64,000 nt of DNA from Acidovorax sp. GW101-3H11 (GTDB lineage Bacteria > Pseudomonadota > Gammaproteobacteria > Burkholderiales > Burkholderiaceae_C), in assembly GCF_001633105.1 (NCBI RefSeq), contig NZ_LUKZ01000009.1, forward strand, positions 191,733 through 255,732, given 5' to 3'. The translations under genes were made by a program, and so were the position numbers. The notes beneath the pieces were generated by a model. The model did not search any database, was not told the DNA's origin, and worked only from the letters and a program-made list of their open reading frames with translations. Below are positions 33,804 through 44,167 of the stretch, piece after piece. Within the stretch, counting starts at the first letter, position 1. Each line of letters begins with the position of its first letter.

Positions 33804-35545
33804 GCCGCAGCGTGGTCTACACCGCCAGCCCCCTGTTGGCCAGCAAGACGCCGGTCTGGCGCAGCAAGTTCATCGTGGCGATGATCGCGCTGGGCTTTGT
33901 GGGCCTGGGCGCGCGCGCGGCCTATGTGCAGGTGTTCGGCAACGACTTCTTCCAGCGCCAGGGCGAGGTGCGCTTCGCACGCACGCTGGAGCTGCCCGCC
34001 AACCGCGGCAAGATACTGGACCGCAACGGCCTGATCCTGGCGTCCAGCGTGCCAGCGGCCAGCATCTGGGCCATCCCCGAGGATGTGGACCAGGACAAGC
34101 CCGAGGTGCGCGCCAAGCTCAAGCAGCTGGCCAAGCTGCTCGACATGCCCCAGGCCGAGCTGATGAAGAAGCTGGCCGACGAGGACAAGACCTTCGTCTG
34201 GGTCAAGCGCCAGCTCGACTGGGACGTGGGCCAGCAGATTGCCAAGCTCGACATCAAGGGCATCTACCAGCGCAAGGAGTACAAGCGCCAGTACCCTGAG
34301 GGCGAGGCCGCTGCCCACGTGGTGGGTTTTACCAACGTGGAAGACCATGGCCAGGAGGGCATGGAGCTGGCCTTCAACAAGGACCTGGCGGGCAAGCCGG
34401 GCTCGCGCCGTGTGATCAAGGACCGCCTGGGCCGGGTGGTCGAGGGCGTGGGCGAGACCGTGCCGCCCGTGGATGGCAAGGACATGCAGCTGTCCATCGA
34501 CAGCAAGGTGCAGTTCTTTGCCTACCAGAAGCTGCGCGACCAGGTCACGGCGCACAAGGCCAAGGCGGGCAGCGTGGTAGTGCTCGATGCCCATACGGGC
34601 GAGGTGCTGGCGCTGGCCAACTACCCCAGCTATGTGCCCGACAAGCGCCAGAACCTGACCGGCGAGCAACTGCGCAACCGTGCGCTCACCGACACCTTCG
34701 AGCCGGGCTCGACCATGAAGCCCATCACCATCGGCCTGGCGCTCGAAAGCGGCCGGGTACGGCCCGAGACCGTGGTGGACACGACCCCTGGCCGCATCAA
34801 CATCACCGGCTCCACCATTTCGGACACGCACAACTACGGCGTGCTCACGGTGGAAGGCGTGATCCAGAAATCCAGCAACGTGGGCACCACCAAGCTCGCC
34901 ATGCAGATGCCTGCGCGCGAGATGTGGGAAACCTTCTCGGCCGCAGGCTTCGGCCAGAAGCCGCAGATCGACTTTCCTGGCGCGGTCAGCGGCCGGCTGC
35001 GCCCCTACAAGAGCTGGCGCCCAGTGGAGCAGGCCACCATGTCCTACGGCTACGGCCTGTCGGCCAGCCTGTTCCAGATGGCGCGCTCGTACACCGTGTT
35101 TGCCAACAGCGGGCGCGTGATCCCCGCCACCATGCTCAAGTCCGAACAGCCCGCCGTGGGCGTGCCCGTGTTCTCCGAGCGCACGGCCGACCAGGTGCGC
35201 AAGATGCTGCAGATGGCCGCAGGCCCCGGCGGCACGGGCCAGAAGGCGCAGACCGTGGGCTACTCGGTGGGGGGCAAGTCCGGCACGGCGCGCAAGCAGG
35301 TCGGCAAGAACTACGCCGTGGGCAAGTACCGCGCCTGGTTCACCGGCATGGCGCCCATCGACAAGCCGCGCATCGTCGTGGCTGTGATGATCGATGAGCC
35401 CAGCAACGGCGTGTACTACGGCGGTGCCGTGGCCGCGCCGGTGTTCAGCGAAGTGGTGCAGCAGACGCTGCGCATGATGGGTGTGCAGCCCGACATGGCG
35501 GTCAAGCCGCAGATCGTGGCCAACGCGGTGGAGGAGTCGCTATGA
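33800..35545 (+). CDS. ftsI: Septal peptidoglycan transpeptidase FtsI (PBP3)
   Basis: This 581-aa class B penicillin-binding protein has an N-terminal membrane helix at about 24-44, a dimerisation/pedestal domain and a transpeptidase domain with STMK (nucleophile Ser304), SSN at 358-360 and KSGT at 493-496. It crosslinks septal peptidoglycan with FtsW. It overlaps ftsL and murE by 4 bp each. Confidence 0.97.
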   Translation: MSRSVVYTASPLLASKTPVWRSKFIVAMIALGFVGLGARAAYVQVFGNDFFQRQGEVRFARTLELPANRGKILDRNGLILASSVPAASIWAIPEDVDQDKPEVRAKLKQLAKLLDMPQAELMKKLADEDKTFVWVKRQLDWDVGQQIAKLDIKGIYQRKEYKRQYPEGEAAAHVVGFTNVEDHGQEGMELAFNKDLAGKPGSRRVIKDRLGRVVEGVGETVPPVDGKDMQLSIDSKVQFFAYQKLRDQVTAHKAKAGSVVVLDAHTGEVLALANYPSYVPDKRQNLTGEQLRNRALTDTFEPGSTMKPITIGLALESGRVRPETVVDTTPGRINITGSTISDTHNYGVLTVEGVIQKSSNVGTTKLAMQMPAREMWETFSAAGFGQKPQIDFPGAVSGRLRPYKSWRPVEQATMSYGYGLSASLFQMARSYTVFANSGRVIPATMLKSEQPAVGVPVFSERTADQVRKMLQMAAGPGGTGQKAQTVGYSVGGKSGTARKQVGKNYAVGKYRAWFTGMAPIDKPRIVVAVMIDEPSNGVYYGGAVAAPVFSEVVQQTLRMMGVQPDMAVKPQIVANAVEESL

Positions 35546-37050
35546 CGCTGGCCGTGCCCTTGCTCACCTCGGTGCATGACGCCGTGGCCTGGCTGCGCGA
35601 GCGCGTCACGGGCACGCTGCAGACCGACAGCCGCCAGATCCGCCCGGGCGATGGTTTCATTGCCTGGCCCGGCGCCGCCACCGATGGCCGCGCGCACATT
35701 GGCGATGCGCTGGCACGCGGGGCCGTGGCCTGTCTGGTGGAGCATGAAGGCGCCGAAGCGTTTGTGCTGTCTGGCCTGCCCGTTGCCGCTCTGCACGGAC
35801 TGAAGGCCGCCACGGGCCTGATCGCTGCCGACTGGTTCGAACACCCCACGCAGGGCCTGGACGTGCTGGCCGTGACAGGCACCAACGGCAAGACCAGCAC
35901 CAGCTGGTGGCTGGCCGAAGCACTCAATGTGCTATCAAAAAATGAGCTATATGGGCATGATGGGTGCGCGGTAGTGGGCACTTTGGGCATGGGAACACCG
36001 CCTGCGCTCACCAGCACGGGCATGACCACGCCCGACCCGGTCCGCCTGCAGCGCGCGTTTAGGCAGTTTGCCGATGCAGGCCGTGGCGCCTGCGCCATCG
36101 AGGCCTCGTCCATTGGCCTCGCCGAACACCGGATGGTGGGCACCCGCATCCGCGTGGCGCTGTTCACCAACTTCACGCAGGACCACCTGGACTACCACGC
36201 GGGCATGGCCGCCTACTGGCAGGCCAAGAGCATGCTGTTCGACTGGCCGGGCCTGCAGGCCGCTGTGGTCAACATCGACGATGTGCGCGGTGCCGAGCTT
36301 CACGCCACGCTCGCCGGGCGCCACCTGGATCTGTGGAGCGTCTCCATCACCGGCCCCGCCCGGCTGGCGGCGCGCGACATCGGCATGGGCGACGGCGGCC
36401 TGCGCTTCACCGTGGCCGAAGGCGTGCAGGCGCATGTGCTGCAGACGCGCGTGATCGGTCTGTACAACGTCGCTAACCTGCTGGGTGTGCTGGCCGGGCT
36501 GCGCGCGCTGGGCGTGCCGCTGGAGCACGCGCTGTATGCCTGCGCCCAGCTCTCGCCCGTGCCCGGCCGCATGGAGCAGATCCACCAGAGCGGCCAGCCC
36601 CTGGTGGCCGTGGACTACGCCCACACGCCCGATGCCCTGGAAAAGGCCCTGCAAGCTTTGCGCCCCATCGCTGCCGAGCGCGGTGGGCGGCTGTGGTGCG
36701 TGTTTGGCTGTGGTGGCGACCGCGATGCGGGCAAGCGCCCGCTGATGGGCGCCGTGGCGCAGCAGCAGGCCGACCAGGTGGTCGTGACCAGCGACAACCC
36801 GCGCAGCGAAGACCCCGCCGCCATCCTGCACCAGATCCTGCAAGGCACCATTGCCAGCACCGCTGTGCAGGCCGAGCCCGACCGCGCTGCCGCCATCGCC
36901 CTGGCCGTGGCAGCCGCCGCGCCTGCCGATGTGGTGCTGATTGCGGGCAAGGGCCACGAAAACACCCAGGAGACGGCGGGTGTGCACCAGCCGTTCTCCG
37001 ACATGGCCCATGCGCTTGGTGCGCTGCAGGCCCGAGGAGCCCGCCCATGA
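35542..37050 (+). CDS. murE: UDP-MurNAc-tripeptide (meso-DAP) ligase MurE
   Basis: This 502-aa Mur ligase has P-loop VTGTNGKTST near residues 111-120 and the DNPR motif in TSDNPRSEDP, which marks meso-diaminopimelate specificity. It adds the third residue of the stem peptide. A mini-repeat copy (35929-35956) encodes residues 130-138, just after the P-loop helix, and continues into an unusual GHDGC stretch. Overlaps both neighbours by 4 bp. Confidence 0.95.
   Translation: MTLAVPLLTSVHDAVAWLRERVTGTLQTDSRQIRPGDGFIAWPGAATDGRAHIGDALARGAVACLVEHEGAEAFVLSGLPVAALHGLKAATGLIAADWFEHPTQGLDVLAVTGTNGKTSTSWWLAEALNVLSKNELYGHDGCAVVGTLGMGTPPALTSTGMTTPDPVRLQRAFRQFADAGRGACAIEASSIGLAEHRMVGTRIRVALFTNFTQDHLDYHAGMAAYWQAKSMLFDWPGLQAAVVNIDDVRGAELHATLAGRHLDLWSVSITGPARLAARDIGMGDGGLRFTVAEGVQAHVLQTRVIGLYNVANLLGVLAGLRALGVPLEHALYACAQLSPVPGRMEQIHQSGQPLVAVDYAHTPDALEKALQALRPIAAERGGRLWCVFGCGGDRDAGKRPLMGAVAQQQADQVVVTSDNPRSEDPAAILHQILQGTIASTAVQAEPDRAAAIALAVAAAAPADVVLIAGKGHENTQETAGVHQPFSDMAHALGALQARGARP
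35929..35956. repeat. AT-rich mini-repeat, copy 6 (inside murE)
   Basis: GTGCTATCAAAAAATGAGCT followed by ATATGGGC matches the family core and encodes VLSKNELYG in frame. It lies in an essential gene. Confidence 0.7.
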
Positions 37051-38516
37051 GCGCCACCCCCGGCACCATGCTCACCCTGCAACAGGCCTGGGCGCTGCTG
37101 CAGCCGCAGATCCCCGCCGCGCGCCTGGTGGGCGAGGGCGGCACGCCCCTGGCCCGTGTGCACACCGACACGCGCACCCTGCAGCCCGGCGATTTGTTCG
37201 TGGCGCTCAAGGGCGAGCGTTTTGACGCCAATGCCTTCCTGGCCGACGCACGCGCCGGGGGCGCTGCTGCGGCCATCGCCCATGGCGGCCTCGCGGCTGC
37301 GGGCCTGCCGGGCATCGAAGTGCCCGACAGCCTGGCCGCCCTGGGGGCGCTGGCCACGGGCTGGCGCGCGCAGTTCAACCTGCCGCTGATCGGCGTGACC
37401 GGCAGCAACGGCAAGACCACGGTGACGCAGATGGTTGCGTCCATCCTGCGCGCCTGGCAGGGCGAGGCCGCGTTTGCCACGCAGGGCAATTTCAACAACG
37501 ACATAGGCGTGCCGCTGATGCTGCTGCGCCTCACGCCCGCACACCGCGCCGCCGTGATCGAGATGGGCATGAACCACCCGGGCGAAATTGCCCAGCTGGC
37601 GGCCATGGCCCGGCCCACGGTGGCGCTGGTCAACAACGCGCAGCGCGAGCACCTGGAATTCATGCACACCGTCGAGGCCGTGGCGCGCGAGAACGGCTCG
37701 GTGTTTGCCAGCCTGCCCGCCGACGGCGTGGCCGTGTTTCCGGCGGGCGATGCCTACACGGGCTTGTGGCAGTCGCTGGCGCAGCCGGGCCGCCGCACGC
37801 TCACGTTTGGCGAGGGCGGCGATGTCCGCTGCGCGCGCGCCGCCTGGGAGCGCGGCGCCTGGGCCGTGGCCATGGCCACACCCCGGGGCGAGGTCGCCAC
37901 GCGCCTGCACATCGCCGGCCGCCACAACGTGACCAACGCCCTGGCCGCCACCGCCTGCGCGCTGGCCGCTGGCGTACCGCTGGCCGCCATTGCCCAGGGG
38001 CTGCGCGACTTCACACCGGTCAAGGGCCGCTCGCGCGCCTTCAGCGTGGCGGTGGCGGGCCGCGAGGTCACGGTGGTGGACGACACCTACAACGCCAACC
38101 CTGACTCCATGCGCGCCGCCATCGAGGTGCTGGCCGAACTGCCCGGCCCGCAGCTGCTGGTGATGGGCGACATGGGCGAGGTGGGCGACCAGGGGCCGCA
38201 GTTCCACGCCGAGGCCGGGGCGCTGGCCCACGCGGCGGGCATTCCCCTGCTGTTTGCGCTGGGCGCGCAGTCGGTGCACGCGGCTTCGGCCTATGGCAAC
38301 GGGCAGGGGGGTGTTGCCCGGCATTTCAACGAGATGGGCGCACTGCTGGATGCGGTGCGCCAGGCCCTGCCCACAGTGGGCAGTGTGCTGGTCAAGGGAT
38401 CGCGATTCATGAAGATGGAACAGGTGGTGGGGGCCATTGCCGCTGCTGCACCACCCCCAGAACAACAACAAAAGACGATGGAATCACTGGAGGGACCCCA
38501 TGGCGCAACACATTGA
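37047..38516 (+). CDS. murF: UDP-MurNAc-tripeptide-D-Ala-D-Ala ligase MurF
   Basis: This 489-aa Mur ligase has P-loop GVTGSNGKTTVTQM, the FNNDIGVPLMLL and DDTYNANPDSM motifs. It attaches D-Ala-D-Ala, finishing the stem pentapeptide. ATG 37047 overlaps the murE stop by 4 bp; a 39-bp gap with GGAGG leads to mraY. Confidence 0.96.
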   Translation: MSATPGTMLTLQQAWALLQPQIPAARLVGEGGTPLARVHTDTRTLQPGDLFVALKGERFDANAFLADARAGGAAAAIAHGGLAAAGLPGIEVPDSLAALGALATGWRAQFNLPLIGVTGSNGKTTVTQMVASILRAWQGEAAFATQGNFNNDIGVPLMLLRLTPAHRAAVIEMGMNHPGEIAQLAAMARPTVALVNNAQREHLEFMHTVEAVARENGSVFASLPADGVAVFPAGDAYTGLWQSLAQPGRRTLTFGEGGDVRCARAAWERGAWAVAMATPRGEVATRLHIAGRHNVTNALAATACALAAGVPLAAIAQGLRDFTPVKGRSRAFSVAVAGREVTVVDDTYNANPDSMRAAIEVLAELPGPQLLVMGDMGEVGDQGPQFHAEAGALAHAAGIPLLFALGAQSVHAASAYGNGQGGVARHFNEMGALLDAVRQALPTVGSVLVKGSRFMKMEQVVGAIAAAAPPPEQQQKTMESLEGPHGATH

Positions 38517-38555
38517 CCTTGCCCGCGTGGTGCCCGCCTTGGCCGGAGGTGCCCC

Positions 38556-39734
38556 ATGCTGCTGATGCTCTCGCAATGGCTGCAAGGGCTGTCGCCCGAG
38601 TTCGGCTTTTTCCGCGTGTTCCAGTACCTCACCTTCCGTGCGGTGATGGCGGCCATGACGGCGCTGCTCATCGGCCTGGTGGCGGGCCCCAAGGTGATCC
38701 GCATCCTCACCTCGCTCAAGATCGGCCAGCCCATCCGGGGCTATGCCATGCAGTCGCACCTGTCCAAAAGCGGCACGCCCACCATGGGCGGCGTGCTGAT
38801 CCTTCTGTCGATCGCGATCTCGACCCTGCTGTGGTTCGACCTCTCCAACCGCTTCGTGTGGATCGTGCTCATCGTCACGCTGGGTTTTGGCGCCATCGGC
38901 TGGGTGGACGACTGGCGCAAGGTGGTCAACAAGGACCCCGAGGGCATGCGCTCGCGCGAGAAGTATTTCTGGCAGTCCATCATCGGTCTGGTGGCCGCGC
39001 TGTACCTGGCGTTCAGCATTTCTGAAAGCTCCAACGCCAAGGTGTGGGAGCTGTTCGTGGCCTGGGTGCAGTCCGGCTTCTCGCTCGACCTGCCCCCCAA
39101 GGCCGGGCTGCAGCTGCCGTTCTTCAAGGAGATCAGCTACCCGCTGGGCGTGCTGGGCTTCGTGGTCCTGACCTACCTGGTCATCGTGGGGTCGAGCAAC
39201 GCCGTCAACCTGACCGACGGCCTGGACGGCCTGGCCATCATGCCGGTGGTGATGGTGGGCTCGGCCCTGGGCGTGTTCGCCTATGTCACCGGCAGCTCGG
39301 TGTACTCCAAGTACCTGTTCTTCCCGCACATTCCCGGCTCGGGCGAGCTGCTGATCTTCTGCGCGGCCATGGCCGGTGCGGGCCTGGCCTTTCTGTGGTT
39401 CAACGCCCACCCCGCGCAGGTGTTCATGGGCGACGTGGGCGCACTGGCGCTGGGCGGCGCGCTGGGCACCATCGCCGTGATCGTGCGGCAAGAGATTGTG
39501 CTGGCCATCATGGGCGGCATCTTCGTGGTCGAAGCCCTGTCGGTGATGCTGCAGGTGACCTGGTTCAAGTACACCAAGAAGCGCTATGGCGAAGGCCGCC
39601 GCCTGCTGAAGATGGCGCCGCTGCACCACCATTTTGAAAAGAGCGGCTGGAAAGAAACGCAGGTCGTTGTGCGCTTCTGGATCATCACCATGCTGCTGTG
39701 CCTGATTGGCCTGTCCACCCTGAAACTGCGATGA
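38556..39734 (+). CDS. mraY: Phospho-MurNAc-pentapeptide transferase MraY
   Basis: This 392-aa integral membrane enzyme makes lipid I from UDP-MurNAc-pentapeptide and undecaprenyl phosphate. Recognised motifs are the GTPTMGG loop, [29 protein letters not shown] and the MAPLHHHFE loop. About ten membrane helices. It overlaps murD by 4 bp. Confidence 0.97.
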   Translation: MLLMLSQWLQGLSPEFGFFRVFQYLTFRAVMAAMTALLIGLVAGPKVIRILTSLKIGQPIRGYAMQSHLSKSGTPTMGGVLILLSIAISTLLWFDLSNRFVWIVLIVTLGFGAIGWVDDWRKVVNKDPEGMRSREKYFWQSIIGLVAALYLAFSISESSNAKVWELFVAWVQSGFSLDLPPKAGLQLPFFKEISYPLGVLGFVVLTYLVIVGSSNAVNLTDGLDGLAIMPVVMVGSALGVFAYVTGSSVYSKYLFFPHIPGSGELLIFCAAMAGAGLAFLWFNAHPAQVFMGDVGALALGGALGTIAVIVRQEIVLAIMGGIFVVEALSVMLQVTWFKYTKKRYGEGRRLLKMAPLHHHFEKSGWKETQVVVRFWIITMLLCLIGLSTLKLR

Positions 39735-41758
39735 ACCCGAACGATCCCTCCACCATCCCTGGCACCTCGGATGTGCCGGAGGCCACGCCGACTGAGGCGG
39801 GGCTGGGGGTGGGCGCGCCCGGTGCTGCGAGCGCCGGGCCCATGCCCGATGGGGTGGCGTTGCCCGGGTCGTCTGCCGTTCCGGCCACCCCAGCCAGTGA
39901 GGCAGATGTGGATGCCGGTGTGGACACGGACCTGGGCCCGCCTGCTGAGACCGCCCCCGAACTGACGGCTGCTCCCGACGCCGAGGCTCCAGCGCCCGCC
40001 ACCGAAGCCCCTGCCACGGCACCAGCCCCCAGCACCGCCTGGAACCCCGAGGCCGTGCCCGCCGTCTCGGCCGCCAAGGCCGCCGCCGATTTTGTGGCGC
40101 AGATTTTTGCCGAGGTGGCTGCCCCCGAAGGGCCCGCTGCTGCCGAGCCCGATGCCGCGCAAGACGCGGACGTGGGGGAGGACGCCGCGCCCGCAGAACC
40201 CCTGGTCAGCCCCGTGGAGGCCATGGCCCAGCTGCTGCAGGGCCAGAACATCCTCATCCTGGGCCTGGGCGCCTCGGGCATGGCCATGGCGCGCTGGTGT
40301 GTGCGCTGCGGGGCACAGGTCACCGTGGCCGACACCCGCGCGGCCCCACCCCAACTGCCCGCGCTGCAGCAGGAGATGCCCCAGGTCCGCTTTGTGGCGG
40401 GCGCCTTCGATGCCAGCCTGGTGGTGGGGCACAACCTGCAGGCCGTCTACCGCTCGCCCGGGCTGAGTCCCCAACAGGTTGCTCCTGTTTTGCGAGCTGC
40501 TGAGGCAAACGGGGTGCGCGCAGGGGGCGAATTGAGCTTGTATTCTGATGCGCTGGCCGCGCTGCGCGCCTCGCACGCGTACGCGCCAGCGGTGCTGGCC
40601 ATCACCGGCACCAACGGCAAGACCACCGTGACCTCGCTCACCGGCCAGCTGGTGGAGCGCGCTGGCAAAAGCGTGGCGGTGGCAGGCAACATCGGCCCCA
40701 CGCTGCTGGACACGCTGGCCACGCACCTGGACGCCGACACGCTGCCCGAGGTGTGGGTGCTGGAGCTGTCGAGCTTCCAGCTCGATGGCACGAACGTGGG
40801 TGAAGGGGGTTTCGAGCCCACGGCCGCCACCGTGCTCAACATCACGCAGGACCACCTGGACTGGCATGGCGGCATGGACGCCTACGCAGCAGCCAAGGCG
40901 CGCATCTTCGGGCAGGCGGGCTTGATGATCCTGAACCGCGAAGACCCGGCCGTGATGGCGATGCTGCCCCCGCCCGTCAAGGTCAAGCTGCAAAAGCCCC
41001 AGGTGCGTGCCCACATCACCTTTGGTGCCGACATGCCCCGGCGCCCGGGCGACTTTGGCATCGAGGTCGTGAGCGGCATGCCCTGGCTGGTGCGCGCCAT
41101 GGACGCTGACGAAACCCGCAAGCGCGGCCGCAACGAGGTGGAGGAAGAGCTGCACATACAGCGGCTCATGCCCGCCGATGCGTTGCGCATCCGGGGCCGC
41201 CACAACGCCACCAACGCGCTGGCCGCGCTGGCACTGGCCTCGGCCACTGGCTGCCCGCTGGCGCCCATGCTGTACGGCCTGCGCGAATACCGGGGCGAAC
41301 CGCACCGTGTGGAGCCCGTGGCCATCCTCCACGGCGTGGAGTATTTCGACGACAGCAAGGGCACCAACGTGGGCGCCACGGCGGCCGCCCTGGTCGGGCT
41401 GGGCGCCGAGCGCCGCCTGGTGGTCATCCTGGGCGGCGAGGGCAAGGGGCAGGACTTTGCACCGCTGGCCGCCCCCGTGGCGCGCTATGCACGTGCCGTG
41501 GTGCTGATCGGCCGCGACGCACCGCTGATCCGCACCGCGCTGCAGGACACCGGCGTGGCGCTGCTGGACGCCCCCACGCTGCCCGACGCCGTGGCGCTGG
41601 CCGCCCAGCGCGCCCATGCGGGCGACGCCGTGCTGATGTCGCCCGCCTGCGCCAGTTTTGACATGTTCAAGGACTACGAACACCGTGCGCAGGTTTTCTG
41701 CGACACGGTGCGGGCCATGGCCGACGACGCCGGCCAGTCGGCGGAGGGCATGGCATGA
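39731..41758 (+). CDS. murD: UDP-MurNAc-L-Ala:D-Glu ligase MurD with a long low-complexity N-terminal extension
   Basis: The MurD core starts around residue 167 ([16 protein letters not shown]) and has P-loop [12 protein letters not shown] near residue 291, plus the domain 2 and 3 motifs ([21 protein letters not shown]). It adds D-glutamate. The first ~165 residues are unusual: Ala/Pro/Glu/Thr-rich and acidic, without any recognisable domain. The start at 39731 overlaps the mraY stop in ATGA, as at the other dcw junctions, which supports translation of the extension. An internal in-frame ATG (VEAMAQ) near 40222 has a poorly spaced GGAGG and could give a MurD of normal size. Length 675 aa against about 450 in most species. 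Confidence 0.92.
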   Translation: MNPNDPSTIPGTSDVPEATPTEAGLGVGAPGAASAGPMPDGVALPGSSAVPATPASEADVDAGVDTDLGPPAETAPELTAAPDAEAPAPATEAPATAPAPSTAWNPEAVPAVSAAKAAADFVAQIFAEVAAPEGPAAAEPDAAQDADVGEDAAPAEPLVSPVEAMAQLLQGQNILILGLGASGMAMARWCVRCGAQVTVADTRAAPPQLPALQQEMPQVRFVAGAFDASLVVGHNLQAVYRSPGLSPQQVAPVLRAAEANGVRAGGELSLYSDALAALRASHAYAPAVLAITGTNGKTTVTSLTGQLVERAGKSVAVAGNIGPTLLDTLATHLDADTLPEVWVLELSSFQLDGTNVGEGGFEPTAATVLNITQDHLDWHGGMDAYAAAKARIFGQAGLMILNREDPAVMAMLPPPVKVKLQKPQVRAHITFGADMPRRPGDFGIEVVSGMPWLVRAMDADETRKRGRNEVEEELHIQRLMPADALRIRGRHNATNALAALALASATGCPLAPMLYGLREYRGEPHRVEPVAILHGVEYFDDSKGTNVGATAAALVGLGAERRLVVILGGEGKGQDFAPLAAPVARYARAVVLIGRDAPLIRTALQDTGVALLDAPTLPDAVALAAQRAHAGDAVLMSPACASFDMFKDYEHRAQVFCDTVRAMADDAGQSAEGMA

Positions 41759-43023
41759 CCGCACCCGCCAGCACCCTGTTGCAACGCCTGACCGGCTGGT
41801 TCGGCGGCCTGCCCGGCAAGGCGGCCGATGTGCTGCCCGTGCGTGTGGGCGGCACCGAGTACCGCCAGTCGTCCAGCACACCCGCAAGTGTGCTGGGCTT
41901 TGACCAGACCCTTTTGTGGGTGGTGGTGGCGCTGCTTGCCTGGGGGCTGGTGATGGTGTATTCGGCATCGATTGCGATGCCGGACAACCCCCGGTTTGCC
42001 AACTATTCGCCCACCCATTTCCTCACGCGCCACATGATGTACTTGGTGGTGGGTTTTGTGGCGGCCCTGCTGGCGTTTCAGGTGCCCATGCTGCTGTGGG
42101 AGCGGGTGGCACCCTGGCTGTTTGTGGTGGCGCTGCTGCTCTTGGTGGCGGTGCTGATCCCCGGCGTGGGCAAGGTGGTCAATGGCGCGCGGCGCTGGCT
42201 GTCCATCGGCCCCATTGGTTTTCAGCCGTCCGAGGTGGCCAAGTTTGCCGTGCTCATCTACGCCGCCGACTACATGGTGCGCAAGATGGAAGTGAAGGAA
42301 CGCTTCTTCCGCGCCGTGCTGCCCATGGGCGCGGCCGTGGCCATTGTGGGTGTGCTGCTGCTGGCCGAGCCGGACATGGGCGCCTTCATGGTGGTGGCCG
42401 TGATCGCCATGGGCATCCTGTTCCTGGGCGGCGTCAATGCGCGCATGTTCTTCCTGATTGCGGGCGTGCTGGTGGGAGCCTTTGCGCTCATGATCGCCAG
42501 CTCGCCCTGGCGGCGCGAGCGCGTGTTTGCCTACCTTGACCCCTTCAGCGAACAGCATGCGCTGGGCAAGGGCTACCAGCTGTCGCACTCGCTGATCGCC
42601 ATCGGGCGGGGCGAGATTTTTGGCGTGGGACTGGGCGGCAGCGTGGAAAAGCTGCACTGGCTGCCCGAGGCCCACACCGACTTCCTGCTGGCCGTGATTG
42701 GCGAGGAGTTCGGCCTGGTGGGTGTGCTGGCCCTCATCGTGCTGTTCTTCTGGATGATCCGCCGCATCATGCACATCGGCCGCCAGGCGATTGCGCTGGA
42801 CCGCGTGTTCTCCGGCCTCGTCGCGCAGGGCGTGGCGATCTGGATCGGCTTTCAGGCCTTTATCAATATGGGCGTGAACCTGGGCGCCTTGCCGACCAAG
42901 GGGCTCACGCTGCCGCTGATGAGCTTTGGGGGGTCAGCGATCCTGATGAATCTGGTGGCTTTGGCTGTTGTCCTGCGCGTGGACTACGAAAACAAACTGC
43001 TCATGCGCGGAGGCCGCGTATGA
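41755..43023 (+). CDS. ftsW: Septal peptidoglycan glycosyltransferase FtsW
   Basis: This 422-aa SEDS-family polymerase has about ten membrane helices. Features include MVYSASIA in the first helix, [34 protein letters not shown] and a C-terminal [15 protein letters not shown]. It polymerises glycan chains with FtsI. The N-terminal ~45 residues are a cytoplasmic extension. It overlaps murD by 4 bp; the murG junction is interrupted by an insert. Confidence 0.96.
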   Translation: MTAPASTLLQRLTGWFGGLPGKAADVLPVRVGGTEYRQSSSTPASVLGFDQTLLWVVVALLAWGLVMVYSASIAMPDNPRFANYSPTHFLTRHMMYLVVGFVAALLAFQVPMLLWERVAPWLFVVALLLLVAVLIPGVGKVVNGARRWLSIGPIGFQPSEVAKFAVLIYAADYMVRKMEVKERFFRAVLPMGAAVAIVGVLLLAEPDMGAFMVVAVIAMGILFLGGVNARMFFLIAGVLVGAFALMIASSPWRRERVFAYLDPFSEQHALGKGYQLSHSLIAIGRGEIFGVGLGGSVEKLHWLPEAHTDFLLAVIGEEFGLVGVLALIVLFFWMIRRIMHIGRQAIALDRVFSGLVAQGVAIWIGFQAFINMGVNLGALPTKGLTLPLMSFGGSAILMNLVALAVVLRVDYENKLLMRGGRV

Positions 43024-43107
43024 GAAGTTTGTTTCACCAAAACAAGCGGTGCATTGCGCAAGCAATGCCAGGCACGCAGTGCCTCATGAGGGGAGGTCGC
43101 GTATGAG
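43009..43107. repeat. Insert with duplicated flank between ftsW and murG
   Basis: GGAGGCCGCGTATGAG (43009-43024) recurs as GGAGGTCGCGTATGAG (43092-43107) with one difference. The 67 bp between them contain GCATTGC-GCAA-GCAATGC and AGGCAC-GCA-GTGCCT hairpins. The first copy ends ftsW; the second carries the murG ribosome site and start. Confidence 0.7.
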
Positions 43108-44167
43108 CAAGCAGAAGACCGCCCTCATCATGGCTGGTGGCACAGGCGGCCACATCTTCCCTGGCCTCGCCGTGGCCGAAGAGCTGCGCGCACGTGGCTG
43201 GCGCGTGCACTGGCTGGGCGCGCCTGGCAGCATGGAGTCGCGCATCGTGCCGCAGCACGGTTTTGCGCTGGAACTCATCGATTTTTCGGGTGTGCGCGGC
43301 AAAGGCATCGCTACGCTGGCCCTGCTGCCGCTGCGCCTGCTGCGCGCGTTCTGGCAGGCGCTGCAGGTGGTGCGCCGCGTTAAGCCCGATGTGGTGGTGG
43401 GCCTGGGGGGCTACATCACCTTTCCGGGCGGGATGATGGGTGTGCTGGCGGGCAAACCGCTGGTGTTGCACGAGCAGAACTCGGTGGCCGGCATGGCCAA
43501 CAAGGTGCTGGCCGGTGTGGCCGACCGCGTTTTTACCGCCTTCCCCAACGTGTTCAAGCAGGGCCAGTGGGTGGGCAACCCGCTGCGCACCGCCTTCACG
43601 CAGCAGCCCGGCCCGGCCGAGCGGTTTGCGGGCCGCAGCGGCCCGCTGCGCCTGCTGGTGGTGGGGGGGAGCCTGGGCGCGCGTGCGCTCAACGAGATCG
43701 TGCCGCAGGCCGTGGCGTTGATGCCTGCCGAACAACGGCCCACTGTGGTCCACCAGAGCGGCGCTACGCAGATCGACGCCTTGCGCACCAACTACGCGGC
43801 GGCCGGGGTCGAGGCCGAATGCACGCCTTTCATCGACGACACGGCCAGCGCGTTTGCTGCGGCCGACATCATCGTCTGCCGTGCCGGTGCCAGCACCGTG
43901 ACCGAAATTGCCGCCGTGGGGGCCGCGTCCATTTTTGTGCCCTTCCCCTCGGCCGTGGACGACCACCAGACGACCAATGCGCAGTTCCTGGTGAATGCGG
44001 GGGGCGGCTGGCTGGTGCAGCAGCGCGACCTCACGCCCCAGGGGCTGTCGCAGATGCTATTGAATTTAGAGCGCTCCACGTTGGTGGATAGCGCGCAGAA
44101 GGCCAAAAACATGCAAAAAATCAACGCCACCCGCGAAGTGGTGACTGCCTGCGAGGAGTTGGCATGA
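43103..44167 (+). CDS. murG: UDP-GlcNAc:lipid I N-acetylglucosaminyltransferase MurG
   Basis: This 354-aa GT-B enzyme makes lipid II. The N-terminal MAGGTGGHIFPG loop and GGSLGAR motif are present, as is HEQNSVAGMAN. The start at 43103 has GGGAGG upstream, in the second copy of the duplicated flank. A mini-repeat copy (44054-44094) encodes LLNLERS in the last helix region. The stop overlaps ATGAGCC, where a 266-bp palindromic element begins. Confidence 0.95.
   Translation: MSKQKTALIMAGGTGGHIFPGLAVAEELRARGWRVHWLGAPGSMESRIVPQHGFALELIDFSGVRGKGIATLALLPLRLLRAFWQALQVVRRVKPDVVVGLGGYITFPGGMMGVLAGKPLVLHEQNSVAGMANKVLAGVADRVFTAFPNVFKQGQWVGNPLRTAFTQQPGPAERFAGRSGPLRLLVVGGSLGARALNEIVPQAVALMPAEQRPTVVHQSGATQIDALRTNYAAAGVEAECTPFIDDTASAFAAADIIVCRAGASTVTEIAAVGAASIFVPFPSAVDDHQTTNAQFLVNAGGGWLVQQRDLTPQGLSQMLLNLERSTLVDSAQKAKNMQKINATREVVTACEELA
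44054..44094. repeat. AT-rich mini-repeat, copy 7 (inside murG)
   Basis: ATGCTATTGAATTTAGAGCG and the GTGGATAGCGC end are more divergent from the core than other copies, but keep the TGCTA start, the GAGCGC arm and the flanking base bias. In frame. Confidence 0.5.
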
